Source of the DNA: Acidobacteriota bacterium
GTDB taxonomy: Bacteria > Acidobacteriota > Terriglobia > Terriglobales > Acidobacteriaceae
Assembly (NCBI GenBank): GCA_013289685.1
Contig: JABCZL010000007.1
Location: forward strand, 248,001-312,000
Length of the DNA: 64,000 nt
Direction of reading: 5' to 3'
Under the pieces are notes generated by a model. It saw only the letters and a program-made list of their open reading frames with translations. It was not told where the DNA came from and did not search any database. Within the stretch, counting starts at the first letter, position 1; every line of letters starts with the position of its first letter. Shown here piece after piece: positions 51,923-61,700 of this stretch. Position numbers and translations under genes: made by a program.

Positions 51923-52627
51923 TCAGTAGCGGATTCCAAAAGTAACCGCAATGAACTGGGTATTAATGTCCTTGGTCGGGGCGTAGTGAAAACGCGCCTC
52001 TGTATAGAGCCGGTAGGGAGCTTCGCCAACTCTTACCGTGAACCCTATGCCAGCGTTCACGCCCCATGCACTTGTCGTAGAGGTTGCCAGAGTCTGATTG
52101 GCAGTTACCGTTCCCGATGTGCAAGCAAACCCCCACCAGAGCCACGCTGGTGTGCATATGGTGCCGGGGCCGACAGTGACCTGCCGGGAGAGCCAGTTCT
52201 TGCGAAAATACCAGCCGCCGCCGCCGATGAGATAGGTGCCGAACTTCTGACCGCTCAGTTCGTACCGGTAATTTCCAGTGAGAGCATAAAGGTTGCTGTT
52301 GCCGTTGAGGATGCTGGACTGCGAAGCCTCCGTTTGGAGGGGGAGCAGCACTCGGCTGGAAGGATACATCCTGTTCCATAGAAACTCGCCGATGACTGCG
52401 TTGTTCAGGTTGAAGTTGTAGCCCACTCCTCCTGTCGCACCCCAGCCTGTTCCCATGACGTGCGCCGTCGAGCTGACGGGAATGTTGACCACCATGCCTA
52501 GATTGCTGTTGAGTTTGCACATGCCAGTGCAGTCATTCTGGGCATGGAGAAGCGGCAGGGGCGCCAGTGCTATCGCAAGAATGATGTTCCGGAGCAGCCA
52601 TTTCCTGCCAGGTATTGATTTACCCAC
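51923..52627 (-). CDS. Small outer-membrane beta-barrel protein
   Basis: A GTG at 52627 with GGAGGTGA upstream gives 234 residues. Signal peptide (IILAIALAPLPLLHAQ), then strands such as GVGYNFNLNNAVIGEFLW, LYALTGNYRYELSG and FGTYLIGGGGWYFRKNW, ending RFHYAPTKDINTQFIAVTFGIRY with a terminal aromatic. It matches the general OmpA-like/OmpW-like eight-stranded barrel type; no ligand is known. Confidence 0.8.
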   Translation of the reverse strand: MGKSIPGRKWLLRNIILAIALAPLPLLHAQNDCTGMCKLNSNLGMVVNIPVSSTAHVMGTGWGATGGVGYNFNLNNAVIGEFLWNRMYPSSRVLLPLQTEASQSSILNGNSNLYALTGNYRYELSGQKFGTYLIGGGGWYFRKNWLSRQVTVGPGTICTPAWLWWGFACTSGTVTANQTLATSTTSAWGVNAGIGFTVRVGEAPYRLYTEARFHYAPTKDINTQFIAVTFGIRY

Positions 52628-53084
52628 TCGGGGTCACCTCCAGAGATTTTTCATGGGCTTATTCCTCCTCGAGGAACCACGAAAAACGTTCTCGACCGGA
52701 CACAGTCAGAACAAAAACGTATCAAGCACGATGGCGCTCCGGTTACTGGCAAAACTGCCAGTTCGTAGCAGAGAATCGGCTGGGCTGTACGCGACTGTTG
52801 CCCGGTAGCGCTACCAAACCTCTTCAGCCGCGAGTGTCCTGGCGGCCGCCCCGCTGGTTCCCTTTACCATGGCCTGATCCGGCTGTTTTCCTGCTTTTCT
52901 TCTTTTCCATGTAGTGGTATGATGCCCAACCAATCCCCCCTGGGGCAGACACTGCCTGCCCCAATACTCGCTTCCGCTGCAGACCGGAAAAGAGTCGGCC
53001 CTGATTCAAACCCATTCACTGCGGCCTGAGCGCCGTGGTTACGCCTCTCTTATGGGAGCTCGCGAGATAAGCCGGAGGATCAAA
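52628..53084. other. 457-bp spacer carrying the island boundary
   Basis: Apart from the att-like repeat, the stretch contains no gene I can support. TCCATGTAGTGGTATGATGC near 52908-52927 may carry promoter-like boxes for the gene at 53085. Its ribosome site is GCCGGAGGATC just before 53085. Confidence 0.4.
52801..52816 (+). repeat. 16-bp copy of the tRNA-Glu 3' end (attR-like)
   Basis: CCCGGTAGCGCTACCA is identical to 45998-46013, including the terminal CCA. It is the far boundary of the candidate island; flanking bases differ on both sides. Confidence 0.85.
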
Positions 53085-56000
53085 ATGCGCATCGACCGTT
53101 CGAAGGTATTCGCAGCCGTATCAGCGTGCCTGGTGTTTCTGGCATCGGCGACATTTGCACAGGCCGCTACCTTCACCATCGGGGGCACCGTCTCCGGGTT
53201 GAACACCGGGACTTCGGTGACCTTGCTCGACAACGGCACCGATGCGCTCAAGGTGACGGCCAACGGAAAATTTACCTTTAAAACGGCTCTGGCCACCGGT
53301 GCGAAGTACAGCGTCACCGTAAGCGTCCAGCCCACCGGCGAGACCTGCACGGTGACGGGCGGTTCAGGCACAGTAGGCTCCGCCAATGTCACCACGGTCA
53401 AAGTCACCTGCAAAGCCAAGACCTACACCATCGGCGGCACAGTCTCTGGGTTGATCACCGGCCGGTCGGTGACGCTGCTGGACAACGGCACGAACGCGCT
53501 CAAAGTAACGAAGAACGGTGCCTTCACCTTCACCACAGCGCTGGCAGGCGGTGCCGCCTACAGCGTCACCGTCGGCACGCAGCCCAGCGGCGAAACCTGC
53601 ACGGTGACCAAGGGATCGGGGAAGGTGGCTGCGGCGAATGTCACCACGGTCGTGGTCTCCTGCAAGGCCAACACGTATACCATCGGCGGCACGGTCTCGG
53701 GCCTGAACACCGGCGCTTCGGTGACGCTGCTCGACAACGGCACCGATTCGCTCAAGGTGACTGCCAACGGCAAGTTCACTTTTGCAAAACCTGTGGCCAG
53801 CGGATCTGCCTACAAGGTCACGGTCAGCGTTCAACCTACAGGCGAGACCTGCACGGTGACAGCCGGTTCAGGCACAGTCGTCGCAGCCAACGTGACCAAC
53901 GTGGTTGTTGCCTGCAAGGCCACCGCTACCTTCACTATCGGGGGCACAGTCTCGGGTTTGAACACTGGCGCTTCCGTAACGTTGCTCGATAACGGCGGCG
54001 ATGCGCTTACGGTGACTGCCAACGGCGCCTTCAAGTTCAAAACAGCTTTAGCCACCGGCGTGAAGTACGCCGTCACCGTCGGCACACAGCCCACCGGTGA
54101 AACCTGCACCGTCACAAACGGTTCGGGCACAGTAGGCACAGCCAATGTGACCAACGTCGTGGTCGCCTGCAAATCGACCGCAACCTTCACTATTGGCGGC
54201 ACCGTCTCGGGTTTGAACACTGGCGCTTCCTTGACGCTGCTCGATAACGGCGGCGATGCACTTACAGTGACCGCCAACGGCGCCTTCAAGTTCAAAACAG
54301 CATTGGCCACCGGCGTGAAGTACGCCGTCACGGTCGGCACGCAGCCCACGGGCGAAACCTGCACGGTCACGAACGGGTCGGGAACGGTGGGCACCGCCAA
54401 CGTGACTAACGTTGCGGTCGCCTGCACAGCCCCGACCTTCACCATCGGCGGCACACTCTCGGGATTGAACACGGGCGCCTCGATAACGCTGCTCGATAAC
54501 GGCGGCGATTCGCTTACGGTGACAGCCAACGGTGCGTTCACGTTCAAAACAGCTTTGGCCAGCGGCAAGACCTACAACGTCACGGTCGGGACGCAGCCCA
54601 CGGGCGAGAACTGCACGGTCACCAACGGTTCGGGCACAGTAGGCTCAGCCAACGTGACCAACGTCGCGGTCGCTTGCAAAACCGCTGCGACCTTCACCAT
54701 CGGCGGCTCGGTCTCAGGGTTGAACAGCGGTACTTCGGTGACGCTGCTCGACAACGGTGGCGATTCGCTCACGGTGAGTGCCAACGGCGCGTTTACCTTT
54801 AAAACACCCATCGCCAGCGGCTCCACGTACAGCGTCACGGTCGGCACGCAGCCCACGGGCGAGACCTGCACGGTCACCAACGGCTCCGGCACAGTGGGGT
54901 CAGCCGATGTGACCAACGTCGCAGTTGCCTGCTCAACCGGTACCGGCGGAGGTGGCGCGTATTGGATCCCCTATTCCGCGACCCCCGTCCCCGGCGTAAC
55001 CCCGACCGGAAAGAACGGCCTGTTCGTGATTCCTTCGGACAAGCTGACTTCGGCGCCCGCTCCAACTTTTGTCACCACAGACACCACCCAGTTGCTCGGG
55101 CTCGGAACGCAAATTTCCACGAAAGGCGGGTTAGCGACGTACTCGCCGCAGCTCATGATGTACGCCGACACCACCTCCACCGGAACCACCAAGATCTTCG
55201 GCCTGGCCTTGGCGAACACGTCGAGCGTTCCGACGCCGACCCAGGTCAGCAATCTCTCCCTGTCTTCGACCCAACAGGTTTGTGGGGCGTTCTCCTCGGA
55301 GACTGACGTCACGCAGCCGACAACGCTGTTCATCGTCATCGAGGTCGGCACTTCAATCCAGTGCAGTTCGGGCGGAGGAACTTTCGAGGTCATCCACTAC
55401 ACGGATTCGGCGACCACGGCCCCAGCTGTGGTGAGCATCAACACAACCGAGATCCAATCCGTCTATCAGAACGGCAAACTGACTGCGCTGCTGCTGTACG
55501 ATTCAACCACGAAGTCGTTTAACGCCTATAGCGATAACACGTTCACGTCTCCCACGCAGAAGATCACGGGCCTGAGCGGCTCCGCCTATGTCACGGGCGT
55601 CTTAGACTCAGCCACCTTAAGCATTCCCGAATTGTTCTTCACCGTGACCACCTCCGCTACCACCCCGGCGAATGAGTTGTACCGCATCGATGGAGCCACG
55701 CTGGCGGTCACTCTAATCCAGAACATTGGGAGTAGCACTCTCGACTACTCCGCCCCGCAGGACGACACCAACCTGTACTACCAGGTCCTTACCGGCACCA
55801 CGAGCGTTTCCGCTGCGTTCTATCAGGTTGCGCTCGTCGGTGGCACGCCCAAGCTTCTCTACACGGCACCGTCATACACCTCGACCGTGGGGACCAGCTA
55901 TCGGCTGATCGGCAGCAACGATTCGGTTGTCGCTTTCCAATACACTTCTGGCACCTCGGACCCAACCAAAGCAACGGCAACGCTCTACACCATGCCGGTT

Positions 56001-56576
56001 GGAGCATCCACAACCACCCCGACCACGCTCGCCAACTACGGCACTGGCGACACGCTGCAGGTAGCTTTCCTGGCTGTGCCCAGCGGTGGTGCCCTTTCCA
56101 GCAGCGTGCTGTTCGCGACCGTCCAAAACGCTAAGGGAACGTTTCCGGCACTCACGTATGCTTATTCCGCGGTGTCGATACCGCTCAACGGAGGTACAGC
56201 GCCGGCTCCGATTGCAAATTCCATTTACGGAGCGCTGGCCATCGTCTCCAACCGGCTCACCGACAGCGTATGGCAGGTGACCGGCATTACCGACACAGAT
56301 GGCGGTTACGGCGGCGGCACGGCCAATACGGTGAATGTGGCCAGTCTGGCGGATACTCCGTTCACCACCACAGGCGGCGGGAACTATGTGTTCTCGACCG
56401 GATTTATCGGATCACTCTTTGCCATCTCAAGCAATAACATCGCCATCGGCGACTTCTTCAATGAGCCCGCAGTCATCTTAGGCGGCCCGCTGCAGGTGGA
56501 GGGTGTTGCGGCTGACTTGAGCAAGAACTTCCTCTATCCGATCGCGATCACGAATACCGAGGTATTTCCGTATTAG
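53085..56576 (+). CDS. Giant exported protein with seven ~84-residue tandem repeats
   Basis: The ATG at 53085 follows CCGGAGGATC and gives 1163 residues. After the signal peptide (VFAAVSACLVFLASATFAQA) come seven near-identical Ig-like repeats of 84-85 residues, each starting TFTIGGTVSGLNTGASVTLL and carrying one Cys in GETCTVTNGSGTVG and one at the end (VVVAC), probably a disulfide. The C-terminal ~540 residues form a separate beta-rich domain that starts GTGGGGAYWIPYSATPVPGV and may be a propeller. It resembles surface or adhesin-like proteins; the ligand is unknown. No anchor signal is seen. Confidence 0.85.
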   Translation: MRIDRSKVFAAVSACLVFLASATFAQAATFTIGGTVSGLNTGTSVTLLDNGTDALKVTANGKFTFKTALATGAKYSVTVSVQPTGETCTVTGGSGTVGSANVTTVKVTCKAKTYTIGGTVSGLITGRSVTLLDNGTNALKVTKNGAFTFTTALAGGAAYSVTVGTQPSGETCTVTKGSGKVAAANVTTVVVSCKANTYTIGGTVSGLNTGASVTLLDNGTDSLKVTANGKFTFAKPVASGSAYKVTVSVQPTGETCTVTAGSGTVVAANVTNVVVACKATATFTIGGTVSGLNTGASVTLLDNGGDALTVTANGAFKFKTALATGVKYAVTVGTQPTGETCTVTNGSGTVGTANVTNVVVACKSTATFTIGGTVSGLNTGASLTLLDNGGDALTVTANGAFKFKTALATGVKYAVTVGTQPTGETCTVTNGSGTVGTANVTNVAVACTAPTFTIGGTLSGLNTGASITLLDNGGDSLTVTANGAFTFKTALASGKTYNVTVGTQPTGENCTVTNGSGTVGSANVTNVAVACKTAATFTIGGSVSGLNSGTSVTLLDNGGDSLTVSANGAFTFKTPIASGSTYSVTVGTQPTGETCTVTNGSGTVGSADVTNVAVACSTGTGGGGAYWIPYSATPVPGVTPTGKNGLFVIPSDKLTSAPAPTFVTTDTTQLLGLGTQISTKGGLATYSPQLMMYADTTSTGTTKIFGLALANTSSVPTPTQVSNLSLSSTQQVCGAFSSETDVTQPTTLFIVIEVGTSIQCSSGGGTFEVIHYTDSATTAPAVVSINTTEIQSVYQNGKLTALLLYDSTTKSFNAYSDNTFTSPTQKITGLSGSAYVTGVLDSATLSIPELFFTVTTSATTPANELYRIDGATLAVTLIQNIGSSTLDYSAPQDDTNLYYQVLTGTTSVSAAFYQVALVGGTPKLLYTAPSYTSTVGTSYRLIGSNDSVVAFQYTSGTSDPTKATATLYTMPVGASTTTPTTLANYGTGDTLQVAFLAVPSGGALSSSVLFATVQNAKGTFPALTYAYSAVSIPLNGGTAPAPIANSIYGALAIVSNRLTDSVWQVTGITDTDGGYGGGTANTVNVASLADTPFTTTGGGNYVFSTGFIGSLFAISSNNIAIGDFFNEPAVILGGPLQVEGVAADLSKNFLYPIAITNTEVFPY
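53169..54937 (+). repeat. Seven tandem 252-255 bp repeats
   Basis: Units start at 53169, 53421, 53673, 53928, 54183, 54435 and 54690 (ACCTTCACCATCGGCGGC type). Spacing alternates 252 and 255 bp, as some units carry one extra codon before the next. Units 4 and 5 are the closest pair. Variation is mostly at third bases, which points to recent unequal exchange or gene conversion. Confidence 0.95.
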
Positions 56577-56996
56577 GCAGGCGGTATAGAAGAAGCTGGA
56601 TGAGGGATGATTCGGTCATTCAACTCCGCGGAGGGGCGCCGTGCGGCGCCCTTCACTTCTTTGTTAAGTTGCTCAGGGAATCCGTCTTGCGTCGGGGTAC
56701 GCCTTTAGAGGTTGCGGAAAAAGATATTTTGTACGGCTGAGATTCACCTCAGCGGCTGAAGCCGGCATTGATTCGACGCACGGCGCGGCTTGAAGCCGCG
56801 CCCTTTCAAGACAAGACAGAATCAGGACAAGGCAGAATCAGGACAAGGCAGAATCGTGAGTTTTTCCGCAGCCTCTTTTGCGCGCACTGGTTCGGCGGAT
56901 CGCAACCTGAAAAGATTTTCATCCTGAGGCGCTGCTTCGCATCGTTTAAACTAAGCGCCTTATCTAAAGTCGGAAAATTCACACGCGAGGGTACGT
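56577..56996. other. 420-bp spacer with hairpin and 16-bp tandem repeat
   Basis: Besides the terminator, GCGCGGCTTGAAGCCGCGC (56782-56800) forms a hairpin. Three 16-bp units AGGACAAGGCAGAATC (56808-56855) follow. No gene is seen; the segment just before 56997 holds no clear promoter. Confidence 0.6.
56632..56665 (+). terminator. Probable terminator after the repeat protein
   Basis: GGGCGCC (56634-56640) and GGCGCCC (56645-56651) form a perfect stem with a GTGC loop, followed by TTCACTTCTTTGTT. The T-run is broken by C and A, so it is a moderate candidate. Confidence 0.55.
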
Positions 56997-58655
56997 ATGC
57001 GTTTGGGCATCAGCAGGATCATCCCGGCTGTTCTCTTTTCTCTTCTTCCGCTGGCCGCTCTGGTGGCGGTCGACAAACCGTTTCATGACGCGCCGGCCTC
57101 GGCGAAAGCGCAGAAGAATCCATTTGCCGGGCAGCAGGCGGCGGTGGACGCGGGGAAGCCGCTCTACGCCCGGAACTGCTTGGCCTGTCACGGAAAAGCC
57201 GGGAAGGGAACCGGTAACGTGCCTTCTCTCGTGGATGGCAAGTTGGCGGGAGTGGCGGCGGGCGAGGTGTTCTGGTTTATCACCAAAGGAGACCCGGAGA
57301 ACGGGATGCCCTCATGGGCGGCCCTGCCGGAGCAATCCCGATGGCAGATTGTGACCTACGTGGAGGCGATGGTTTCCGGCAATGTGGGCGCCACCGCGAA
57401 GGCAGCCCCGGTCGCGGAAGTGGACACCGGGGCGGTGAAGGACGCGTCTCCCAACGCGCCGTTCACCGATTTCCGCTATGAGAAGCCCGGAACGACGCGC
57501 AAGATCACGGTGAAAGATCTTCCCCAGCCCTATGCCACCGATTCCTCGAGCAACGGCGCCGAACTGGTGGCGCGGCCGGAGAACGCGTGGCCGGTGGCGC
57601 CCGCCGGGTTCAAGGTGGAACTCTTCGCGGCCGGGCTCGAAAATCCACGTCTGCTTCGCACCGCTCCCAATGGCGATATTTTCCTGGCAGAGAGCGATCC
57701 CGGACGAATCCGCGTGTTCCGCGGCATGACCGGCGACGGCAAGCCGGAGCAGTCGGCGGTTTTTGCGGAGGGGCTGAAGCAGCCGTATGGGATTGCGTTT
57801 TATCCGCCCGGTTCGGATCCGCAGTGGATTTACGTGGGCAACACCAACGAGGTGATTCGCTTTCCCTATCACAATGGCGATCTGAAGGCGAGTGCGCCGT
57901 CGCAACACATCGCCGACCTGCCGGCTGGGGGCGGGCACTGGACGCGTGCGGTCGAATTCTCTCCGGATGGCAAGAAGATGTTTGTGGCCGTGGGCTCGGC
58001 GTCGAATGACGACGATGTGGATACGCATCCCAGGGAGAAGGATCGCGCCGACATTCTGTGGTGTGATTCGGCGAACTGCGAGTTGAAGGTGTACGCCTAC
58101 GGCATTCGCAATGCCGGCGGCGGCATCGCGGTGAATCCGCAGACGGGCGAACTGTGGTGCTCGGTGAACGAACGCGACGCGCTCGGCGACAACCTTGTGC
58201 CTGATTACATCACGCACGTTGAGGAAGGCGGATTCTACGGATGGCCGTGGTGGTACATGGGGGCGCATCAGGATCCGCGGCAGCAGGGCAAACATCCCGA
58301 GTTGAAAGATAAGGTGCTCGTTCCCGACGTGCTGCTGCAGCCGCACAACGCTTCGCTCGAATTCATCTTCTACGGGGCGGACAAGTTCCCGGCGGAATAC
58401 AAGGGAGACATTCTTGCTTCGGAGCATGGATCGTGGAACAAGAAGGTGCGCGTGGGCTATGAAGTGATCCGTGTGCCGCTGCATGGGACCGGGCACGCCA
58501 CCGGCGAGTATCAGGATTTCCTGACCGGGTTCGTGCTGCCGGATGGGCATGTGTGGGGACGTCCGGTTGGGATCGCCACCGCTTCGGACGGTTCGCTGCT
58601 GGTGAGCGACGACGGGTCGAATTCGATTTGGAGAGTGAGTTATACGGGGAAGTGA
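56997..58655 (+). CDS. Cytochrome c / sorbosone dehydrogenase-like fusion (PQQ-type propeller)
   Basis: A 552-residue exported protein with two parts. Residues 1-130: signal peptide (AVLFSLLPLAALVAVDK) and a class I cytochrome c with CLACH (Cys61, Cys64, His65) and a likely Met ligand in PENGMPSWA. Residues 190-552: a propeller of the glucose/sorbosone dehydrogenase family, with GLENPRLLRTAPNGDIFLAE, YGIAFYPPGSDPQWIYVGNT, and EEGGFYGWPWWYMG. It would oxidise a sugar or alcohol, passing electrons to its own haem. It should depend on CcmF/CcmH encoded at 42-45 kb. Confidence 0.9.
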   Translation: MRLGISRIIPAVLFSLLPLAALVAVDKPFHDAPASAKAQKNPFAGQQAAVDAGKPLYARNCLACHGKAGKGTGNVPSLVDGKLAGVAAGEVFWFITKGDPENGMPSWAALPEQSRWQIVTYVEAMVSGNVGATAKAAPVAEVDTGAVKDASPNAPFTDFRYEKPGTTRKITVKDLPQPYATDSSSNGAELVARPENAWPVAPAGFKVELFAAGLENPRLLRTAPNGDIFLAESDPGRIRVFRGMTGDGKPEQSAVFAEGLKQPYGIAFYPPGSDPQWIYVGNTNEVIRFPYHNGDLKASAPSQHIADLPAGGGHWTRAVEFSPDGKKMFVAVGSASNDDDVDTHPREKDRADILWCDSANCELKVYAYGIRNAGGGIAVNPQTGELWCSVNERDALGDNLVPDYITHVEEGGFYGWPWWYMGAHQDPRQQGKHPELKDKVLVPDVLLQPHNASLEFIFYGADKFPAEYKGDILASEHGSWNKKVRVGYEVIRVPLHGTGHATGEYQDFLTGFVLPDGHVWGRPVGIATASDGSLLVSDDGSNSIWRVSYTGK

Positions 58656-58660
58656 AAAGG

Positions 58661-58749
58661 CAGTGGCTAGGGGTCAGTGGTTAGTCGCGAGAAAGGTCGG
58701 AGCGTCTTTTACTAACCACTAATCACTAGCGACTAGCCACTAACCACTG
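58661..58749. repeat. ACTAACCACTA repeat element abutting the 3' end of dnaE2
   Basis: CAGTGGCTAGGGGTCAGTGG and, further on, CTAACCACTAATCACTAGCG with ACTAGCCACTAACCACTG form inverted arms. The stop codon of dnaE2 (58750-58752) lies at its right edge. The sister element lies at 62293-62384. Confidence 0.85.
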
Positions 58750-61700
58750 CTAGTGAAAGTCGTGCGAGACAGTTTCCGCTTTCGTGACGAACAGCGGCTG
58801 CACACGTTCAGCGCGGACGGAAATGACGTTGTCCTGATTCTGCAAGATCCCTTCGATGGCGAGGAAGCGCTCGCTGGCCAGCAGCAGACGATTCTGATGA
58901 AACAGGTCGGGCGTGATGATGGCGTTGGCCACTCCGGTTTCATCTTCCAGGCTGACAAAAACAAATCCCTTGGCGGTGCCCGGGCGCTGGCGGGTGATGA
59001 CGCAGCCTCCGATGCGCAGGCGCTTGCCGCTGGGAAGGTCGCGCAGTTCGCTGGCGCGGCGAATGCCCATGGCATTGAGCCATTCGCGGCGGTAGGCCAT
59101 GGGATGCGGGCCCACGGTCAGTCCGGTGCCGTGGAAGTCGGCGACCAGGCGCTCTTCGTGATTCATGGGCGCAAGCGGCGAGGGCGAATCGGGCTCGGGC
59201 TGTTGTTCGAGCAGCGGTCCGGAGCCGCGGACGGCGCGCTCGACTTGCCAGAGCGCGTCGCGGCGGTGAAGCGAGTTGCGAGTACCGGGTCCCGAGTTGC
59301 GAGATTCCTCCGCCCCTCGCGTGCGCTCGGGGGTCGGAATGACAAGGAATTTTGAGATCGCGTTCAGCGCGCCGATTTCCGCCAGCGTGGTGAGTTCGTC
59401 TTTCCGTAATTCGGGAACGCGCCGCGTGAGGTCGTGGATGGAAGTGAAGGGAGTGCGCGCGCGTTCGCGCACCAGCGCCTGGCCGGCTTCTTCGCGCATG
59501 CCGCGGACGTAGCGCAAACCCATGCGTAGCGCGATGATGGCGCCTCCTCCAAGCTCAGTGCCTTCCCTCCGGGACTCGTTCCATATGAACGGTTCTTTCC
59601 CAGGACTTCCGTCCTGGGCTAACGAATGCCGTCCCTTGCGGGACTGGTCTGGGGGCAGATCGTTAGCGCCGGTGTTCTCTTCCAATTTTCTTTGGCCAAC
59701 GACCAACGACGAACGACCAACGACTTCACTAGCAACTGCCTCTAAACTGCAATTCCATTCCGACTTCGTTACATCCACGGGCAACAGCTTCAAGCCGTGG
59801 CGCTGCGCGTCTTTGACGATGGTGGCGGGTGAATAAAATCCCATGGGCTGGTTGTTGAGCAGGGCGGCGGTGAATGCGGCCAGGTAGTGGCATTTCAGAT
59901 AAGCGCTGGCATAGGCGATGAGCGCGAAGCTGGCGGCGTGGGATTCGGGGAATCCGTAGAGCGCGAACGAAGTGATGGAGAGAATAATTTCTTCCTGCGC
60001 TTTTTGCGAGATTTTATTTTGCGTCATGCCGGCGCGCAGCCGGGCTTCGATTTCTTTCATGCGCGCCTGCGAGCGTTTGAAACCCATGGCGCGGCGCAGT
60101 TCTTCGGCCTCGCCTCCGGTAAAGTTGGCGGCGATCATCGCCAGCCGCAGCAGTTGCTCCTGAAACAGCGGCACGCCGAGCGTGCGTTTCAGCACGGGCT
60201 CAAGAGAGGGATGCGGATAAGTGACGGCCTCGCGCCCCTGGCGGCGCTGGATGAAAGGATTCACCATTTTACCGACGATCGGTCCGGGACGGATAATGGC
60301 GACCTGGACCACGAGGTCATAAAAACGTAGCGGACGCAGTCGTGGCAGGGACGCCATTTGCGCACGGCTTTCTACCTGGAAGAGGCCGATGGTGTCAGCC
60401 TGCTGCAATGCGGAATACACCGGCGGATCGTCGGCGGGTAGGTGCGCCAGATCGACTTCTTCGTGATAGTGGTCGCGGATGAGTTCGATCGAATCTTTTA
60501 GCACAGCCATCATGCCGAGGCCGAGCAAGTCGACTTTGATGATGCCCATGTCGGCGCAATCTTCTTTGTCCCATTGCACAACGACGCGGCCGGGCATGGA
60601 CGCGGGCTCGAGTGGCACGACGGAATCGAGTTGTCCCTGGCAGATGACCATGCCGCCGGAGTGCTGCCCGAGATGGCGCGGCATATCCTGCACGGCCAGG
60701 CACAGTTCGTAATATTTGCGCAGGCGGGGATGATTGAGGTCGAGTCCGGCGTCGCGGAAGCGGCGGTCGAGCGCGTCGTTCTCGTCGCGAAATTCCCAGG
60801 TAGCGACGGCGGCGGAAATCTTCTGGAGCGTTTCCGGATCGAAGCCGAGCGCCTTGCCCATTTCGCGCGCGGCCATGCGGTTGCGATAGGTGATGACGTT
60901 GGCCGTCATGGCGGCGCCGCGTTCGCCGTATTTTTTGTAGAGATACTGAATCACTTTTTCGCGCTCGTCGCCGCTGGGCAGGTCGAGATCGATGTCGGGC
61001 CACTCGCCGCGTTCTTCGGAAAGAAAACGCTCGAAGAGAAGCTCCATGCTGACGGCGTCGACCGCGGTAATGCCGAGCGAGTAGCAGACGGCGCTGTTGG
61101 CGGCCGATCCGCGTCCCTGCACGAGAATATTTTGCTCGCGGCAGAAGCGGATGAGATCCCAGACGATTAAAAAGTATCCCGCGAGTTTTAACCTTTCGAT
61201 GAGTTTCAATTCTTTTTCGATTTGAAGACGAGCCCGGGCTTGCAGGTCGGGCGGCTTGCGGCCGTAGCGATCGCGAAAACCTTCCCAGGAGCGCTCGCGC
61301 AGAAATGAATTCATGGTCTCGCCTTCGGGCACGGGATAGCGCGGGAACTCGTAGCCAAGATCGTTCAGCGTGAATTCAAGGCGGGAAGAAACTTCCAGCG
61401 TATGGGCGATGGCTTCCGGCAGGTCGGCGAAGAGTTGCTGCATTTCCGGCGCGGATTTCAGAAAACGTTCGGAGTTGCGGGAGAGCAGGCGCCCGGCAGT
61501 GGATAACGTACGGTGATGGCGAATCGCAGTGAAGGCATCACACAATTCGCGGGCTTTGGCGGTGACGTAGCAGACGCCGTTGGTGGCCAGCAGAGGGAGA
61601 TTCAGCGAACGGGCGATGTCGATCGCGGCGCGGTTGCGGGATTCTTCTTCGCGCTGGAAATGGCGTTGCAGTTCGACGTAGACGTTTTTGGGGCCGAAGA

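Larger units (their letters stand above)
46014..52816. mobile_element. Candidate tRNA-Glu genomic island with 16-bp att-like repeats
   Basis: CCCGGTAGCGCTACCA, the 3' end of tRNA-Glu (45998-46013), is duplicated at 52801-52816, 6.8 kb downstream in the same orientation. This is the footprint left by tyrosine-recombinase elements that integrate in a tRNA 3' end. The interval holds six genes (TolC-like, DUF481, DUF202, Rieske, frameshifted BKACE, small barrel). No integrase is seen, so it would be decayed, mobilised in trans, or the duplication is old. Inference, not proof. Confidence 0.5.

Noticed and set aside
53169..54937. Regularly spaced repeats that could suggest a CRISPR array
   Set aside because: Units are ~252 bp, lie in a continuous coding frame and are similar along their whole length, unlike short repeats with unique spacers. 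No cas gene is near.
57312..58550. A 412-codon frame antisense to the cytochrome/sorbosone-dehydrogenase gene
   Set aside because: Arg/His/Gly-rich composition without motifs; the sense frame has clear haem and propeller motifs.
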